Below, in pieces: positions 22,401 through 34,975 of a DNA stretch of 64,000 nt. The stretch lies in contig JAEILZ010000009.1 in NCBI GenBank assembly GCA_018873225.1, positions 1,851,501 to 1,915,500 of the forward strand. The letters run 5' to 3'. The stretch comes from [Phialemoniopsis] sp. UDSM-2020. Lineage: Eukaryota > Ascomycota > Sordariomycetes > Thyridiales > Thyridiaceae. The notes beneath the pieces are model-generated. The model was not told the DNA's origin and did not search any database. It was given only the letters and a program-made list of their open reading frames with translations. How positions within the stretch are numbered: position 1 is the stretch's first letter; the number at the start of each line of letters is the position of its first letter. The position numbers were made by a program, and so were the translations under genes.

Positions 22401-22787
22401 CGCAACCCCCTTCGCCTCCCCTTTCACATGAACCTCATAGCATACGGCCTTGCACGTGGAAGTTCTGAGGCGGCAGATCACTCCACGGGAAGCCTAGCAG
22501 ATCTCTGTGGTTAGCGACACCAGCCAGGAGGATAAAAAGGGGGTCCGCGGGGGTCACCAAACAGCGATGGAAGTGTCCTAAGCTAGCGGCAAGAGACCCC
22601 CGCACCCGCGATCCAGCACTAAAGGCGACCGGCCAAGGGAAATCCCACCTGCGCACCAATCGATGCGAGACAGGGACCAGCTGTCCAGAGTCGTTGGGTG
22701 TGTGGTGTGAGAGGGAGAACGAGTTTGCGGCCGGCACGATCCATAGCTGCAATTCCCGTGTCGTAATCCCATTGTTCCTTCTTTGAG

Positions 22788-22811
22788 CATCACCGCATCA
22801 CCGCATCACCG
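22788..22811 (+). repeat. Three tandem copies of CATCACCG
   Basis: Perfect 8-nt unit repeated three times. Confidence 0.9.
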
Positions 22812-23853
22812 AGCAGGGTGCATGGCAGGGATCAGAGAATGAATGGAAGTAATATGGAAATGTCGCAGGTGAGATGTGATAGGGCGTTCGTCAGCAAGCC
22901 ACCACTCTCGCCTGTTGGGACTTTTGGGAGGTACGAGGGATTTCCGGGGGACCCAGGGTCATGGGTGTTCGTGGCGGCTCGACAATGTCGTCAATTGAGG
23001 CTTTTTGAAATTGGGAGGCTTGGATGGGCTGCCAAAGCACCCGAGCCTCATGGCTGCCGAGTCGATCTCGCAAGCCGTTATTGAGTCTTGCTCGTTCCTT
23101 GGTTGACACACATGGATGGGATGGGATGTCGGACCATGGGTGTTGGGGGTTCTCGCAGCGAGATGAGATCACGGTAGGAACGGTCTATCAGAACCCTGCC
23201 TGCATCGCATGGTATCTACCGCTGCAGCAGTAGAGTAGACCAAACTGCTTTTCAAAGAGGAAAGCAAACGATTTGCAAATGGCATCCCACTCCTCCAGGT
23301 CGGCGTTAGAGGATCCCCAAGTCTGCAGGGCAGGCAGTCTAACAAGCAGTAGCAGAGCCAGCCGGGCGGAGGAGGCGAAGGGGGTCCCCCCGTTCAAATT
23401 TAAGACCCCCACACTCGCACCGTCCAGATCTGCTCCAAAACCCGCCTTCCTCCCACTTCCCCAGAATTCCCTGCTGGAACTCGAGTTTCTCGAAGCCTCG
23501 CAGATCTGTTCAGCTGGGAAACACACGCATGACTGACAGTCCTCGTGAGACTCTCGTGTCTTATTCATTACCAGGTTTCTCCATTTTCTGCTGCACCACA
23601 CAGCCTGGCCCGTCAGACTCTGCGGCTGCACGCCCCCATTGACCCATCCATCATCCGTCATCTCCTCTTTTTCCCCCCTCACATATATCCGTCGCAGCAA
23701 CTGAGGGGAGAGAAAGCGAAACGAAATCAGAGCAGAAACTGGAACGGACGCATACATTAACGTATCCTACACGCATTTCCAAACGAACAATACTGAAGAA
23801 TAGGGAGAGGGGGCGTTCAACAAACCGTGTCACCAGGGCTCAATCTCCATCTC

Positions 23854-23867
23854 TTTTTTTTTTTTTT
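23854..23867 (+). repeat. T14 homopolymer
   Basis: Fourteen T in a row within a pyrimidine-rich stretch, possibly part of a long 5' leader or promoter. Confidence 0.85.
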
Positions 23868-25328
23868 GCCGCCTGCTTCTCGCACCATTCCCAAGATAGG
23901 ACACCCCGGCCCGCCTCCCACAACCTCAACCGCCGCCAGCTTTGGATATTCTTCTCTGTCAGGTTAGTAGGCCCCTCCCACACCATACACTCTCCACCTC
24001 GACATCCAATGCCTTTTTTGCATCCCCCCATTTCCACTCCTCCAGAGGCCCCCCCTCCTGGACTTTAGCCCCAAACCACTTGCGCCGGGCGTTGCCCTGA
24101 GGAGTGACTCGAGTTCCCATTGCCTACTCCTCTACTTTACCTACAATGGGTAGACAAGTCGAGCTACTGCCACAGCGGGTAGGCATGGGACCTTTGATCG
24201 GCGCGAGGCATCTGTGGGTTCGTCCGTCGAGTGTCGTTGTCGACCTACGCACGCTGGCCTCGATCTTAGTCGGCCGCGAAGCGAAAGCCAAGTCTTAGCC
24301 CTGCCTGCCTTGCGCTTGTCTTGTGCTGAGTTTCTCTAATCATCTGAGCGTCCATTCGCTCGGGGCCGATACCCGTTCAAATCACATACGTACATACATA
24401 CAAGAAATATCCACCGGTCCTCGTCCCACAATCGCATGAAGAGGAGAGGGAAAGGAAAGGTCTGCAAGAGAACGACCCACGACCCAGAGAGAGAGAGGAA
24501 CCCTTTTCCCTCTTGTGTGCTCATTTCTTTCTCTTTTCGGCCCCCAGTCCCCTGTCTGTACGCTAGGTCCACCAGGTCTCCCGATTACCCCCCATCATCC
24601 CGTCCCATCTCAATGCGGGCTGGCCCACCCGCGCATCCTTGATTGATTTTACCACCAGCCGGCAGGACCTTCACTTGGGGTTCCCGACTCTAGAATCTTT
24701 TGCTGATCTTCTTCCTGAAAAAAGAGAGCCAGGCCCATTCGTCAACAGCCTCACTTGGACCCTTCCACCAGTCTTGTGCTCCTCTGTCGAGTCTGACGGC
24801 TCTTCTTCGCTTGAAAAGACTGATCTCCATCCGTCGCTCGCTCCACCCCGGTTCTCAGAACCACCGGCGAGCGATCTTCCGAGCTGCAGTCATGAAGGCG
24901 TGAGCGTCCTCTATTGGTCTGGGAGAGATAGGTCGAGAACCACCACGATCACGATCACGACGACTATTTGGCGCTCATTTTGGATTTCAGCATTCAGCGG
25001 CCACCGCAAACTACTTGTTGCCCCAATTGCGCAATCTGAACTTGTCCTTGCCTCGCCTCTAGATTGCCGTTGGCCATAACGGGCAGACCCCAACTCGAGC
25101 CATTCTACACCAGACGAAAATCGTGGCTCTGCATCTCGCAGAGCCCCGCTCGAGACTGGTCAACCCGCCCTGGCCCGCAGTCGCGAGCGTAATTCTTGGC
25201 TGGCAATCAAATTTTTCGAAGCTTTTAGAACGGGCAGCGTAGATACTTTTACACAAGGGCTGATATCCTAACTTCTATTCAACGGGCCTCGAACCTGCTC
25301 TGGTACCCCGCCAGGGCCCGTCGCAGCC

Positions 25329-28300
25329 ATGATGCAGGTGCAGGAGCCCACGCCACCGCATCACCTCAAACCTGACCCAGACGCTGGCAGCAATGACAGA
25401 GGGAGGCCTCGCAGCCGATCCGAGGATGATGACTGCAAGACCGAACATATGGCCGACCATGCCGGTGATGGGGCCAACTCTTCTAACTCTGATGGCCCCT
25501 CGCGTAAACGCAGACGGAGCCGCAAAGGTCTGGACAAGAAGTTCGAATGTCCCCACGAGGGTTGCGGCAAAAGCTATTCTCGGGCAGAGCATCTGTGAGC
25601 TGCGCTCCCCAAGCGCCCAGCATCCCCCTCACTGACAGGCCCAACATATAGATACCGCCATCAACTGAACCACACCCCCAAGCAGATCTATGTCTGCGAT
25701 GTCGGGGACTGTGGTCGAACCTTTGTACGGCTCGATCTGTGCAACCGCCACAAGGATCGCCACAACTCCAAGGGTTCTGCCCTGAACCGCAAGGACTCGA
25801 TGATGGGCCATGTCTCGCCTGTCACGGCCATGAGGCCCGGCCCCATGGGCTCCTCGCCCGAGCTCAATCGGTCCGGATCAGGCTTCAACGGCATGCACGC
25901 TGATCAAGCGCAGTACCACTCCCCCAAGCCGGAGATGAACAGTGCTTACCCACCCCTCGCAAACACACCACCAACTGCTTACTCCAACAACGCACACCCG
26001 AACCCGATGGATTACATGCCACACGACGGAGGCTATGGGCAGATGCACGCCCACGAGCAACCCCATTCGCCAACGGTCGCCCAGAGGCCGTCCGTGCAGA
26101 CTAATGTCGGTCCCTACGGGGTATTATCGCCCGTATCAACCCAGCATAGCTACAACAGCCAGCCTGCTAACACACCGCAGTCTGGAGTCTACTCTCAAAA
26201 CTTTCCCGGCCTGAGTCTGCCCCCATCGGACTTTGTTCCCACGCCAGCAGCTCCCGTCCACCGCGACAGCACTTCGGCCTACGCGCCCACAACTTCTGCC
26301 GAATACTCCGATCAGGCTCATGAGCAGAACGGCAGCGACATGATGATGCTCGACCAGATGGCTATGGCGAACACTATGCCCATGTTTGGACCCAGCGATG
26401 GGGTACTTCAAAAGTCGCCATACGTCGTGGGCATGCCCGAAGACTTTCTGTCATATCTCTTCAACAACTCCCCGCAGACAGATGCGGGGTCTCCCATTGG
26501 GCAGATGCCTTCGCAGAACTCTTACTCAGGGTGAGTCTTCTGACCCGTTCACCTCGATTCGACAATCGAGCATAGTGCTGACACGTCGCAGGTATGGCGA
26601 GTTCCAACCCAATCAGTATAGTGTGCCGTACTACGGGGCCGACCCGTCACAGATGGGGTATTTCCCTACGGCCGGGAAGCAAGCCGTCATGTCGGTCACG
26701 AGCCTCTTGGACCCCAATCTACCCGAGTCGCTTCTGTCCGACGACAAGAGCTCCGAGATCTATGAATTCATCGATAAGAGGTTCTTGGAAAGTGGGCATT
26801 CGCCAATCGAGCGGCTTCGGGGTGATATCCTGGAGGGTGACAGGAGTGACGACAACCATATGCTGAGCCGCAAGATGATGCAACAGTACATTCAGTCATA
26901 CTGGGTGCACTTCAGCGACCAGGTTCCCATCCTACACAAGCCGACGTTCTCGCCGGATCGGACACCGAATTTGTTGCTCATTGCCATGATGACCATCGGA
27001 GCCGCCTGTCTCGACAAAGCGCACGGCCGCGAGATGCTCAAGGCCGGATCTCAGCTGTCTCACTTCCTTGCATGGCACCTGAGGTGGGAGCTCTTCATGG
27101 ATACGAGTTTCCGCCCTCCGGCGAAGTTGTGGGTGTTCCAGACGCTCTTGCTTCTGGAGCTGTACGAGAAGATGTACTCGACCAGAGAATTGCACGAGCG
27201 TGCTCATATCCACCACGCCACCACAATCACGCTGATGCGGCGTGGCCGCTCTCTCCTCGGCAAGTCGGCCCTCGACTCTCCGCCGAACCCGCGCGGTGAG
27301 CGAGGGAATAGCTCTCGACACTCGTCCACCTCGGGCGTGGCTCACACGGAGGATGACTGGTGGAACCACTGGATCACCAACGAGGCTACTCGGCGCACTG
27401 CCTTTGCCGCGTTTGTCATCGATTCGATCCATGCTACCATGTTTGGCCATTCGACTGTGATGGTGGCACATGAGATGCGCCTGCCGCTACCCTGCGATGA
27501 GACCCTCTGGCAGGCCTCCAACGGAGCAGAAGTGGGGCGTATCGAGGCGAACCATGCATCCAACGGCATCAAGCCCATCTCGTTCCTCGAGGGTCTGAAG
27601 AGAACCCTGAGCGGCCACGAGGTACAGACCAACTCGTTTGGCCGCACCATTCTGATGGCAGGGCTGCTCAGCGTGAGCTGGCATATGAACCAGCGAGACC
27701 TGCAAGTCAATGTTTTAGGGGGTGGCGTTTCGCATGCTCTCGGGGGCCGTGACAAGTGGCGCGGCACGCTGACGCGAGCTTTCGACTCGTGGAAGGCTGA
27801 CTTCGACAAGACGCTGCGACGGGGCGAACACGGGAGCGACCCCTATTACCCGTCCACCTCGACAAAGACGGCCGAGTCGGCCGTTGTCTTTGAAAGCCGC
27901 ATGGTTCTGCACCACCTGGCCCACATGGCGATGCATGTTGACATTGTGGACTGCCAGATCTTTGCGAGGGCCAAGAGACTGCTGGGCCGTGCGATCGGGA
28001 CGCAGGACCTCAACAGCGCCCAGCGACGGATGCGTGACATCTGGGCCCCTTCGGCCAAGGCCCGCGATGCCACGTACTATGCGCTCAAATTCCTGGGCTC
28101 CGTGCTGTTGAGCGAGGATCCCAACTCGCCAGTGACAAGCAATTATGGGCAGACCACGCTGCCGTATTCGGCCCGCGACGACGTGTCGCTGAACCGATCG
28201 TGGGTGCTGTACTTTGCAGCGCTCGTGGTGTGGTGCTATGGCTTCGCCCTTGAGGGGCCATGTCCGGCGGCGCCGTTGGCGACTTCACGGCACGAACAGG

Positions 28301-28506
28301 TGGCTCAGATGCGTCAGTATCTGCAGACATACGGCAGTGTGGCGTCGCCCGAAGAGCTGAAGTCGCGCAAGGGCGTCAACCAGAACAGCTCGCTGCTGAT
28401 GGTCCTGAGGGACATCTTCCAGGAGACGCGCTGGGAGCTGCTCAACGAGGGAGCGACGCTACTGGGGAACTGCATCCAGCTCAACTCTGGGGGTGGGCTG
28501 GGCTGA
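25329..28506 (+). CDS. C2H2 zinc-finger transcription factor with fungal-specific TF domain
   Basis: Nuclear regulator combining two C2H2 fingers with a fungal_trans-type domain, an architecture seen in AmdX/Klf1-like fungal proteins; the ortholog is not assigned. Exons 25329-25594, 25652-26530 and 26592-28506 give 1019 aa. A basic segment (SRKRRRSRKG) at about 58-67 could be a nuclear localisation signal. The fingers are at 73-96 (CPHEGC ... HQLNH) and 103-126 (CDVGDC ... HKDRH). The first intron interrupts finger 1 after AEHL. Residues 130-400 are a low-complexity Pro/Ser/Asn/Gln/Met region suited to activation. The C-terminal half contains SYWVHFSDQVPILHKPTF, typical of the domain entry, and NEATRRTAFAAFVID. 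A very long upstream region suggests complex transcriptional control. Confidence 0.92.
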
Positions 28507-29692
28507 GGAGCAATGCCAGCGACGTGTCTACATGAAGCATGACTGTACGAGGGATATGGAATTGTCTTGGAGATCTGGCACATATGGAATGTTTCCCTTG
28601 ATGTCATGGCCGGTCTATTGTTATGCATTTTGGAGGGCCTGTTGCTGATTTACGGTTTCCCACATCCAAAAATACGGTGAGACGAGCAAGGCGTGTTGGG
28701 ACGAGATTATTGGGGGTTCAAAGGGGCAGTTTGTCACGGGGCATACCTGCGAGGCCATCTGTTATTTTCCGATTATACCCCAGATTTCCCAATTGGGAAA
28801 ATGTTATTTCATCTGCTCATCCATCTGCTTACTTCCAGTGCACAGTATTGATTTGAGTGAGCGTGTTGTAGTCCCTCCAAGACATAAGAAATCCACACTC
28901 TCGCTTCGGAGTCGGCTGCTACCCCCACCGCCGTTTCTTGTCAGTCGATGTACGGAGCCGGAGCGCAGTTTTCGTGTAACCTGAATCTGTGCTTGCTCCT
29001 GTAATCGTGCCCGTTAATGGGACCGATGGCTTCGGAGTTAGCGATGTTAAGGGACCTCCATGCAGCGACTAGCCCTGCAACAGGCACTCTTCACGCAGCT
29101 TATGTCCCCAAATGCGTGCTTCCCTATCGGCTCCACAGGTTCATAATTCCTGCCGAATTTAGCTCATTGGTGCAAGCGCCGCGGCGTATCGGGCTTAAGA
29201 GATGGCTTTGTCCCTGAGGTGTGGGTGCGACGGCGATTGTTCTGGGTACAAATCGTGCAGCTTGGTTTACTCATCACGGGCTTGAATTGCGAAGCATAGG
29301 AGGAGTACTTACACACCACCCGACTCAATCAGCCCTAAGACCAGGCCCCGGAGATTTCGTATTTCGAATTGGGATAATTTTCTATTGCCCTTGTACATAT
29401 TCCATTATTCTTTTTTGTTTCAATGATATTCGTACAACCCTGAGAGACACACACGAGTCTTAGACCTACACCACGTACCTACCATTCAGAGCTCGACTAG
29501 CTGAGCCCATGACGGCCACACCCCCGCTGCGCCGCACTGTAACACCACAACGCCGCCCACCGCCGCGGCCGGACCTCCGAAACTGACGATCCACACGCTC
29601 ACGGTCTTCCTTCCAGTCTTGAGCACACGCGAATATTGGACACACAAGGAACCCCCTCAAGAGAGACAGGACCATACCACTTACTGCCCACG
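28507..29692. other. Intergenic region
   Basis: 1.19 kb between two genes on the plus strand. It should hold the 3' end of the C2H2 regulator and the F-box gene promoter. AT-rich around 28740-28860 and 29350-29440. Nothing else is recognised. Confidence 0.5.
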
Positions 29693-31562
29693 ATGGGCGC
29701 TCTGCTGCTGCAGCTGCCGGCCGAGATCCTCCACGGCATCCTGAGCTACGTGGGGCCCGAGGACCTGGCCTCCATCCCCCGCACGTGTCGCTTCCTCCAC
29801 GGGTTCGTCGCGGGCAACAACACACTGTGGAGGGATATATACCTGCGGCATCTGGTATGTGTGACAAGACAGCCTTGCCTATTTCCCCGTGTTATGCGAT
29901 TGGGTCAAAGGAAGCGCTGACAGCCCGAGTACAGGATGACCCGCAAGATGATGTGCCGTGGGAGCAGGCGCTGCGCGACCTGGTCAAGCTGCAAAAGATA
30001 TGCGCCAGCCAGGATCCGGACAAGGTACGATCCATACCTGGTCGCAAAAAGGAAGACTGCCTTCTAACCGAGATACATCACCAGAAATCCGAGCTGCCTT
30101 TCGTCTACGATGCCTTCACGACCCTGCTCAAGCGCTCTGCGCGCGGCGGCACCGAGCGCTCCGACACAACCAACCTGTACCCGCCCTCGCGCAATGCCGA
30201 CCTTCTCTCCGAGCTCTTCGACAGCGAGTCGAACCACGACGCCTTCCTGCGGCGCTCCTTCCTCTTTGAGCGCGCGCGCGGGCTCGTCAACCGCTTCTCG
30301 GACCCGCCCAAGCAGGAGCACCAGATGAGCGCGCACCTGCACTCACTCTACGGCATGCCCGTCCTAAAATTCGGGCGCACGCGGTCGACGAGCCGCATGT
30401 TCCCCTTTGCGTGCAGCAAAGTGTACGACCTGCGGCAGTACACGGACCGGACGCGCTGGGGCCCGTTCATGGGCGACGGGTCGATGAGGGTCGACTGGGA
30501 GAAGGTCGAGGCTATACTTATCGTGCTGCGGGGGAACATACGTACAAAGGGGCTCGACGGGTATCCTGCCTTTGGCAACTTCTGGAATATACCGTTTGGC
30601 GGAAGCTGGCCCAATAGCTACCTGCCCAAGCCGATGGTGCGCATGAGCAAGGAGATCTTGCCGCTGGCGGCCAAGGATCCGTATGGGGTATCAGGGTTCT
30701 GGCTAAGGGTATGTTACTGTTAGGGAGGGTTTGACCTTGGTTACGGTGAGCTGACGCTGTGACATAGGTGGTCTGTTTCCTCGACTACAACGACTTCTTC
30801 CGCTACAACTTCCCCATCTTTGACCAGCTGCCCGAGAATGTGCCGCGGCGGGCACTGGACATCCCGGGCGCCACGCGCCTCATCATCATGAAGATCGAGG
30901 TGACCAAGATTGAGCCGCCGGGCGAGAAGGACGGCCAGGCACTGCCCGTTACGCACTTTCAGGGCACGGCGCGGTCGATCGACGGAGTGTGGGACGAGAA
31001 TGCCGGCTCAGGGATAAGGGGTAGGTTCTTCTTTTCTTTTATTTGTCTGTCCCATGCATGTTACGTATATAAGACCGAACCTGGTGCGCTGACAGGATGT
31101 TGTTTGCCCCAAGAAACAGGCACCTGCCGCCTGACCCCCGAGGGCGAGGTCCGGTGGACCAGCCACTCAGTCTTCATGGGCGAGGAGCGCTGGACGAGCG
31201 AGGGCATCCAGCTCGGCGGCGTGCGGTCCGCGCGCGGGATCGTGGGCACCTGGTTCGACAAGGACTTTGACCCGCACGGGCCCTGCGGCCCTACGGCGTT
31301 CTGGAAGCTGAGCGACCCGAGGACCGACGCAGACGCGGATGCGGAGGCCGAGGACGGCGAGAGGGGCGACATCCTGGACATGCCGCACCGGGACCTGCTG
31401 CCGCTGTACGTGTCGACTATGCCGAGCGACTACGAGGACGAGGGCAGCGATGAGGATGAGGAGGATGACGAGTTTGAGGTTTTCATCCCTGAGGAGATGG
31501 AGGCGTTACGGGACGATGACGATGATGAGGATGAGGTGCCTGGGCATGCGGTGGAGATATAG
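29693..31562 (+). CDS. F-box protein
   Basis: Predicted substrate-recognition subunit of an SCF ubiquitin ligase, binding Skp1 through the F-box. Exons 29693-29854, 29935-30024, 30085-30708, 30768-31020 and 31120-31562 give 523 aa. The F-box is at the extreme N-terminus (residues 4-50: LQLPAEILHGILSYVGPEDL ... LWRDIYLRHL). The rest has no leucine-rich repeats or WD40 repeats. It shows Trp/Gly-rich segments (GNFWNIPFGGSW; WTSHSVFMGEERWTSEGIQ) found in a common but uncharacterised class of fungal F-box proteins. The last 60 residues are strongly acidic (Asp/Glu runs). All introns have standard borders and total frame is kept. The target is unknown. Confidence 0.9.
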
Positions 31563-32297
31563 CCCCTTGAAGGGGGTTGAGGGAAGTTACAGGCATAGTG
31601 CGTACGAGGGTAAACGGGTCGTTCTCAGCATTGCTATTATTGGAGTCATTCCTGTCGAGCTGGCGCTTTGGTGCTTTGGTATTGGATTTCGAGGGGAGAC
31701 CACGTTCGGGAAGCCTATCCCGCAAATAACAAAATACCCATTTCTTTTGAATCGAGCAAGACGCAGAGAGAGAGAAATGCATAGAAGACTTTCAAAATTT
31801 GCTTTACACTGTGAAAATAAAGGCTGAGACCAGGGAACACCCGTGTATCAAGAGCTCTGGCAAGTAAGTCCCTTTGTTATCGGGCTTCGGTACACCCACA
31901 TGCAAAAACCATCAACTTTGGTGGACCCAATTAGAGGTTATTATTATTCTCTGTATACTACAATCCATTTTGTCAACAATTCGACCATAAAATCAGTTAC
32001 AGTCGGTGTTGCATATAGAAATTGCGAAGATGAGCCTGGTGTAGGACGTTCATACGAGTCGTGGACGTGACTTTGTCGGTGTGAATCAGATGTGGTGGCA
32101 CTGGCTCCGATGACATGCCTCGGCAATTTGTGGTTCCCCTTCGAAACCGAAGCTCCAACTCGAACCTCAATCCATCATCCTCCACCAAGTCCAACACCAC
32201 ATTCGAATTGAGCTCGACCTCTCCGACACTCTTCTAATACCCGACTCCTTTCGACTGATCACAGCGATAAGAGCATCTCGATGCAACGACCCACGCC
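31563..32297. other. Intergenic region between F-box gene and PEX12
   Basis: 735 bp. An AATAAA at 31816-31821, about 250 nt past the F-box stop, is a plausible polyadenylation signal. The remainder should contain the PEX12 promoter. No gene is seen. Confidence 0.45.
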
Positions 32298-33641
32298 ATG
32301 GAGTTCATGACCGCCCTCCGGGGCACCTTTGACGAGCAGAAGCCGTCGCTCTTCGAGCTGCTCTCGGAACAGCAGCTCAACGCCCTGCTGCCCCCGACCC
32401 TGCGCTACCTCCTCACCGTCGCCACCCACCGCCACCCGCGCTACCTGCTGCGCATCCTCAACTCGTTCGATGAGCTCTACGCCCTGCTCATGCTCGCCAT
32501 CGAGCGCCACTACCTGCGCACCCGCGGCGGCACATTTACCGAGCACTTTTACGGCCTCAAGCGCGAGCGCGCCACCGCCGCAGCAGCCGACATCCCCCGC
32601 GCAGCGGCCGCCGCACCCGGAGCCGCGCGCGAGGCCCTGAAGCTCCGCAGTGCAGACGTCTGGCGCAACCTTGCCGTCGTCGTGGCCCTTCCCTACCTCA
32701 AGCGCCGGCTCGACGAGGCGCACGAGGTCGACGCCCCGCGCGCCATGCTCGGCGCCGCCTACAACAACCTCCCCCAGAACCCGACGCTACGCGACCGCAT
32801 ACGGCACGCCTTTCGCTGGTTTCTGCGGGATGTGTACCCGGGCGTCAACGCCGCCCACGGCCTTTGTATGCTGGCGTTCAACCTGGCGTACCTGTTCGAC
32901 AACAGCCGGTACCACAGCCCCTTCCTGTGGATGATCGGCACGAGGGTGAGGCGCATGAACGGCGCGGACTACAGGGCTATCGAGGAGCTGGCGTCCAGCG
33001 GGGCAAAGGGGGCATCACCCGGGTGGCGCACGCTGTTGACTTCGCCGCGGGAGCTGAGTTCGCGCGCGCTGGGCAGCCTGTCGGTGCTCCTGCCGACGAG
33101 CATCTTTGCGCTCAAGTTCCTCGAGTGGTGGTACGCGTCCGACTTCGCCAAGCAGCTGTCGCGTAAGGCAGCCGAGACGCTCGAGCTGCCGCCGCCTGTG
33201 GTGTCGGGGCTGCCGGACGGGTCGCTCAAGGGCATACTCAAGAAGAAGCGGAGCTCCTCGTCGGCTACCGACGGCGGGGACAAGAAGGAGAAGGAGCAGG
33301 CAAAGGAGGAAGGCGACGAGGCCCAGACGGTGGTGGTGCCGATGGCTGAGAACGCGCCCATCGCGACGCCCTCGCTGCTGCCTATCCTGACGGTGCCCGC
33401 GCCGGCGGACTCCGAGCTGTGCCCCATTTGCGAGGGCGAGATTGCGACTGCGACGGCGTGCCAGACGGGCGTGGTGTACTGCTACAGCTGCATACATAGA
33501 TGGGTGGCTGGGGAGCACCCGCGGCAGGAGGAGTTTATGGCGGACAAGGCCGGCAAGTGGGAGAGCGGGGAGGGCCGGTGCGCGGTCACGGGAAGGAGGG
33601 TGCTGGGCGGCACTGAGGGCCTAAGGAGGATCATGGTGTAG
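32298..33641 (+). CDS. PEX12: Peroxisome biogenesis RING protein Pex12
   Basis: Subunit of the Pex2-Pex10-Pex12 ubiquitin ligase in the peroxisomal membrane, needed to recycle the import receptor Pex5. Single exon, 447 aa, near the usual length. The N-terminal [18 protein letters not shown] and [16 protein letters not shown] match the Pex2/Pex12 membrane domain, with further hydrophobic segments up to about 290. A charged Lys/Glu linker (about 310-345) leads to a C-terminal RING beginning at C375 (CPIC ... [16 protein letters not shown]). As in other Pex12 proteins this RING lacks part of the second zinc site. An alanine-rich insert lies around 94-115. The short gap to the convergent phosphoesterase is 223 bp. 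Confidence 0.93.
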   Translation: MEFMTALRGTFDEQKPSLFELLSEQQLNALLPPTLRYLLTVATHRHPRYLLRILNSFDELYALLMLAIERHYLRTRGGTFTEHFYGLKRERATAAAADIPRAAAAAPGAAREALKLRSADVWRNLAVVVALPYLKRRLDEAHEVDAPRAMLGAAYNNLPQNPTLRDRIRHAFRWFLRDVYPGVNAAHGLCMLAFNLAYLFDNSRYHSPFLWMIGTRVRRMNGADYRAIEELASSGAKGASPGWRTLLTSPRELSSRALGSLSVLLPTSIFALKFLEWWYASDFAKQLSRKAAETLELPPPVVSGLPDGSLKGILKKKRSSSSATDGGDKKEKEQAKEEGDEAQTVVVPMAENAPIATPSLLPILTVPAPADSELCPICEGEIATATACQTGVVYCYSCIHRWVAGEHPRQEEFMADKAGKWESGEGRCAVTGRRVLGGTEGLRRIMV

Positions 33642-33864
33642 AGTGGTGTTGTATGATGACATTGCTGCTTCCTATTGCATTGAATGGCGTTGGGGTTGAA
33701 TTAATCATCACGAGGAGAGGCCTCTAGATTGTACATGTACGCTGCATGTCGGTATGCATGCGATTGATACACAGAAATTGATGGCGCCACATCCCACGGG
33801 ATTACGGCGTCTTGACTACACATTATATCGCCTTGGTATATATTTCAAACCCTTTCCTGCAGCC

Positions 33865-34975
33865 TCACAAGTCGACAATCTCGACCTTGCCTCCAAGCTT
33901 ACCCGTGTTACCGAGCATCTGCCCAGCGTTCACCATCAGGCTCGCCTGGTTCGTGCCGGGCCCTTGCATGAGCACCTTGAACAGCACGCTGTTGATCCCG
34001 TAGAGCAGGACTTTCAACGCATCGAGCCACGCGGCGCCGGGCAGCAGGTCTCTCAGCGGACCCCGCGGGCCGCGCGCCATGAGGGTCTCGTAGGCGCGCT
34101 GGCAGTCGTCAAAGTAGACGGCCTCGCGCCCGCGGCCCCAGTGCACGTGCCCGAAGACGTGCAGCCTGGGCCGAACGTGCCATATCTCCTCGAGGAGGCC
34201 CGCGCAGCCTAGGAATAGGTCGAGGTGGTAGCGCTGTAGCGGTCCGATTGTGTGAGCTGGGAGGGCTGGGTTGAAAGGGAAGGGTGGAGAGGATGGGACT
34301 TACGGGTGGCGTGTGAGTTATCAGGATGTCCGTGTTGCGCGGAATGGTGTTCTTCCATGGCGGTTGATCCCGGGGGTATTCGAATCTGAATTACCGCCCC
34401 GTTTAGTCAAAGAGAGTCGTACAGGCCGAAGCAAACAAAACTCACGCAAAGGCGTCGCCGTCCCCACTGCACTTGGGGATATCGGCAGCTCCATACACAC
34501 GAAGCGTGCGCCCACTCTTGAACTCGAGCGCCGCGGCCTCGTGCTGCAGGTACCGCACGCTCTTGAAATCCACCCGGGCGCCGCTCTCGCGGTCGGCGCG
34601 CGGCCTCGTCTTGGCGTCGAACCAGCTGTCGTGGTTGCCGCAGACGAGCAGCTTGTGCTCGTGCGGCTGGGCGTGCAGCCAGTCGATCTGCTTTTGCACA
34701 TCGGCCACGGTCCCGGCGTTGGTCAGGTCCCCCGCGTGGATGAGCAGGTCGCCCTCCGGTAAGGGGCGCACGATCTGGTCGTGCGTGTCGGAGACGCAGA
34801 CGACGCGGATCGGCGAGTGCCGGTGCGGGACGAAGGGCCGCCCGCGCAGGAAGAGGAGCAGGTGGTAGAGGCGGGTGACGAGGGCCTGGAGCGGGGAGGC
34901 GAGGAAGGCGTCGAGGACGGTCGGCGGCTCGAAGGGGCCGGTGCGGCGGAGGCCGAGGGTCTCGAGGAGGCCCAT
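33865..34975 (-). CDS. Calcineurin-like metallophosphoesterase (MPPED-like)
   Basis: Predicted cytosolic phosphodiesterase with a dimetal centre. Exons 34975-34446, 34385-34304 and 34233-33865 give 326 aa. The metal motifs appear in order: SDTHD, HAGDLTN, CGNHDSWFD, THTPPRYHLDL and FGHVHWG. The second junction is the informative one: joining CCC to CGC at the acceptor 34233 gives HTPPRYHLDL in frame, whereas nearer AG acceptors break the frame. The arrangement resembles the MPPED1/2 (239FB) class common in fungi. The physiological substrate is unknown. A hydrophobic stretch near 40-55 (LYHLLLFL) could associate with a membrane but is short. Confidence 0.9.

Larger units (their letters stand above)
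19444..25328. other. 5.9-kb gene-free region upstream of the C2H2/fungal-TF gene
   Basis: No frame shows family motifs, consistent splice structure or sustained coding character. The open frames here are short, overlap on both strands and often lack an ATG. The last 1.5 kb is C/T-rich, including a T14 tract at 23854-23867, as in long fungal 5' leaders. A small 8-nt tandem repeat lies at 22788-22811. The region probably combines the promoters of the SAP30-like gene and of the regulator at 25329. Unannotated long noncoding transcripts are possible but not visible from sequence. No tRNA or 5S rRNA signature was found. Confidence 0.5.

Noticed and set aside
25280..25310. Reverse B-box-like CTCGAACC suggesting a tRNA
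   Set aside because: The flanking bases cannot form a T-arm or cloverleaf. No A box is present at the right distance.
34251..34303. Alternative acceptors upstream of the third exon of the metallophosphoesterase
   Set aside because: They break the frame or require a poor donor, whereas the acceptor at 34233 gives the conserved HTPPRYHLDL in frame with a GTAAGT donor.
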